Source: Archilochus colubris (lineage: Eukaryota > Chordata > Aves > Apodiformes > Trochilidae). From it: DNA of 64,000 nt. The stretch's first letter is position 1. Each line of letters begins with the position of its first letter. The DNA lies in NCBI GenBank assembly GCA_023079485.1, contig CM041084.1, forward strand, positions 99,800,467 through 99,864,466, written 5' to 3'. The notes under the pieces were generated by a model that did not search any database, had not been told where the DNA came from, and saw nothing but the letters and a program-made list of their open reading frames with translations. Shown in pieces: positions 61,227-64,000 of the stretch. A program made the translations under genes and the position numbers.

Positions 61227-63506
61227 CAGTGAAAATAAGGAAGTTTGGTTTTTTGTAAGTCCATGACTGATTTCCAGCCTTGACCTCACTTCAATAATTG
61301 CAGCCCCCCCAGCATGTCTTTATTGAGAGCCTTGTAATTTCTGCAATTCCTTCTCTACTTAATCTTGAGCCTCTTCTCAGTATCTCCAGGCCCTCCAACA
61401 CCCACACCTACCAGTCTGAAAGGGCAGCACCTGGCCAGCTCTGAACTGCATGTGTGCTGCCAACTGGCTCTTTCAAGTGATGGATAAATAAATGCCAAGC
61501 TTTTGACTGTGTCCATTGAATCAGCAGGCAAAGGAGTTTAACAAAACTTCTTGGAATTTAGGGCAGGATTCAGTTTCCTAGACGTTCATGTGATTTCCTA
61601 AGGCTGGCACGTTGCCCTAGACTTCCCCATGAGACTGAAGCTAGGATAAAAAATATATTGGAGACCTGCATCTCTCTGGAACAGCAGATGTAGGATGCAT
61701 GTGGACATCTAAAATAGCTCTAGATGCTTGTCTGAGCAATTGATTTGTCTCCTATTATCTATTAAAGCCTCTACTAAGTGTCAGATTTGATGGAAGTCAG
61801 CCAAGTATGGCCAAATAGACACCCAAAATGCTACAGGATAGGCTTCATTTCCCCAGTAAATGGAGCTAAAAATTGTACTGAGTAGACACTGAAAGTCAAT
61901 GTTTGAGCTATCCAAATGTATCATTGCTTGATAATTAGTGAAGAAAAGTAACTGTCTCTACAAGTCACTGTGACCTGCTTCAAAAACGTAGACAATTTGT
62001 AGTAACATACTTCAAAAGGATCCTTTTATCATTCTCCATTTTCCCCCCACACTTCAGCTGAGCAGCTTTTCTCCCTCAGACTGAAAAAATACAGGTTTGT
62101 CAATAGTGTCTCCAAAATGTATGTGTCTCCAGACAATTAGATGGTGAAAATCCATGTTAAGGGTGAAATTAAACGCCAAGATAACAGCTTTTAGTCTTAA
62201 GTTTAACAGGACAGGGTGATCTAGCAGTAAGGTCTCTCTATTTCCAGATTCATGAGTCAGTCTTCCCATAAGGATGTATGTATAAATTTCTAATTTAGTG
62301 TACAATAACTGTTATTTTGAATTCTTCCCAAAATCTTGCTCAGTTAAAATGATAACTATCTGGAAAAAGGATTCATTCTATGCTAAAGAATTGGATTAAA
62401 AAATTATATGAAAATGTGGCATGAGTACAAGATGAAGTCTACCCTTCATTGAGGACTGTGGAGAAATTTTAGCCTCTGCCTGTTTCTGCTTCTCTCTTTC
62501 TTTTGGTGGCAGCCTCTAGCCCAGGTAGAGGCACCCCTGTTCTGGCACCATGAACTAAATGAAAGATGTGGCAGCTGGTTGCTTTGGCTTACTGTGGGTA
62601 TGCTAATGGCTGAGCTGGATTAGCATCTTCATCTCACAGAATTGCAAAAACGTACTTGTTAGTGTCTTGGAATGGACTATAAAAATGCAGGAGTGATTTC
62701 TCTGGGACTATATACATGTGGCTGGCCAGGACACAGGGCTAGGATTTATTAGGATGCAGCATACAATAAGTAGCAATCAATACTTCAGTCTTGGCACAGT
62801 TTAACTCTGCAGAACAGTCTGAAGATACAGTTCATGCCAAATAGCAGCACAGGATTTAGTGCAGTAGAGATGTATCTGGAATGAGAGATATCTGAATATC
62901 TTTAATAAAAAGCGGGGTTATGGAAAACATTTGGTAGTTTCTGGAGCATGCAGCAAATATTAAATTATGTACCATCTGTAGCTGTATAGCTGAGCATCTA
63001 CAGTGTACTGAAAAGAAGCATGCATCTACAAGGGTAGTTTTACCTTCTAAAAAACCTGCTAATTTTTTAGGTTTCTTATTAGGCCCTATTTGTTTGGTTT
63101 GATAATAAAATCACATTTGAGCTAAGCTCAACTTATTTAATATCCTAGAGATAAGATACAAAACTTTCTAAACTCCTGGGGACAAGTTCTACAGTCTTCA
63201 ATTAAAAATGTTCTTTTTAGGACAGGAGAAAACTGAATTCTGGACTCTGAATCCCAAATGTTTTTACTGTTTCCAAGTGTGGCGGCAGCAAAAAGTCTTT
63301 TCATTCCAATTAACTGCTTTTCAGATGAAGCAGCATATCAAGAATTTGCCACTCTCATGATGAAGCCAGCCTTTGAGCTCAGTCATTGCGTTAGAGCTAA
63401 AGCAAGTTAGAGCTTGTCCCTTAGCATAGCACCTACAAATGCTGCTGCATTTAAAAGTAACTGTGTGGTGCTCCCCATTAAGCTCATTGGGTTCCTTAGT
63501 GGTATG
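61227..63506. other. Unique non-coding stretch
   Basis: No gene, RNA or repeat recognised between the two CR1 elements. Frames are short and random-looking. Confidence 0.5.
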
Positions 63507-63888
63507 GCTGGGGCTGTTCAGCCTGGAGAAGAGGAGGCTCAGAGGAGACCTCATCACTCTCTACAACTCCCTGAAAGGAGGGTGTAGCCAGGGGGGGTTG
63601 GTCTCTTTTCCCAGGCAACTCTCCGCAAGACAAGAGGACGTGGTCTTAAGTTGTGCCGGGGGATGTTTAGGTTGGATATTAGAATTGCTTTACCTAGAGG
63701 GTGATAAGGCATTGGAATGGGCTGCCCAGGGAAGTAGTGGATTCTCCATCCCTGGAAATATTTAAAAAGAGACTGGATGTGGCACTCAGTGCCCTGGGCT
63801 GGTAACTGCAATGGTAGTGGATCAAGGGTTGGACTTGATGATCTCTGAGGTCCCTTCCAACCCAGTCGATTCTATGATTCTATGATTC
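63507..63888 (+). mobile_element. CR1 LINE, 5'-truncated (about 380 bp)
   Basis: Begins in the ORF2 tail; the plus-strand frame includes [21 protein letters not shown]. It continues into the same 3' UTR lineage as the copies at 20.6, 24.1 and 39.9 kb, with the short 'ATATTAGAATTGC' form shared with the 39.9-kb copy. It ends in 'ATTCTATGATTCTATGATTC'. The 108-codon open frame over it (63439-63765) joins unrelated upstream sequence to CR1 and is not a gene. Confidence 0.95.
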
Positions 63889-64000
63889 GACAGCCAATTG
63901 TGAAGAGATCCACATCTGAGAGAAAAAAAGTATTTCCTCATAGCCATTAGGGGTGGGAGAAGGCTCTGCTGATCATCACTGCCTTCATTCAAACTTGAAA
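63889..64000. other. Window end, unique sequence
   Basis: About 110 bp after the last CR1, with nothing recognised. Confidence 0.5.

Overview
This window looks like vertebrate, specifically avian, nuclear DNA that is almost entirely non-coding. The decisive evidence is a set of CR1 retrotransposons. Several end in the CR1 3' signature, a 'GGTCCCTTCCAACCC' block followed by one to three ATTCTATG octamers. Two long terminal repeats (LTRs) resemble avian endogenous retrovirus families, and the background is AT-rich and CpG-poor with vertebrate-type microsatellites. I found no intact protein-coding gene, no rRNA or tRNA gene, no CRISPR array and nothing arranged like an operon. The open frames in the window are short and random-looking, or they lie inside repeats.

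Layout. 1-8.6 kb is unique AT-rich sequence. 8.6-9.3 kb holds two CR1 fragments and a small hairpin. 11.56-11.94 kb is a CpG-enriched patch with one weak exon-like segment. 12.68-13.50 kb is a complete-looking solo LTR on the minus strand with a perfect 5-bp target duplication. 16.6 kb has a 15-bp tandem repeat. 20.6-24.6 kb holds two CR1 copies, a (CATCT)11 microsatellite, a G/T-only tract and a 13-bp foldback at one CR1 5' junction. 24.84-25.00 kb packs four inverted repeats into 160 bp. 27.97-28.87 kb is an older minus-strand LTR. 33.1-33.6 kb is an old CR1, followed at 33.98 kb by a 24-bp near-palindrome made of E-boxes. 39.85-40.40 kb is a CR1. 44.76-45.09 kb is the only real CpG island, with GC boxes, a predicted G-quadruplex and YY1-like ATGGCG motifs. 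53.3-53.8 kb is the only minus-strand CR1. 58.28-61.23 kb is the longest CR1 (about 2.7 kb of element), with a decayed ORF2 that is split by a 208-bp LTR-like insertion. 63.5-63.9 kb is a final CR1.

How the parts relate. This is best read as an intergenic or deep-intronic gene desert with one possible promoter near 44.9 kb. Its history can be partly ordered. A CR1 of one lineage inserted and decayed, and an LTR element later landed inside it at 58.6 kb. Four other CR1 copies share a distinctive 3' lineage and lie in the same orientation. Two of them share a 4-nt deletion, so they probably share a source element. I did not find a new multi-gene system. The observations most worth following are the orphan CpG island, the nested LTR with its hairpin/poly(A)/CTCF-like core, the inverted-repeat cluster at 24.9 kb, the E-box palindrome at 34.0 kb and the CpG-enriched patch at 11.6-11.9 kb.
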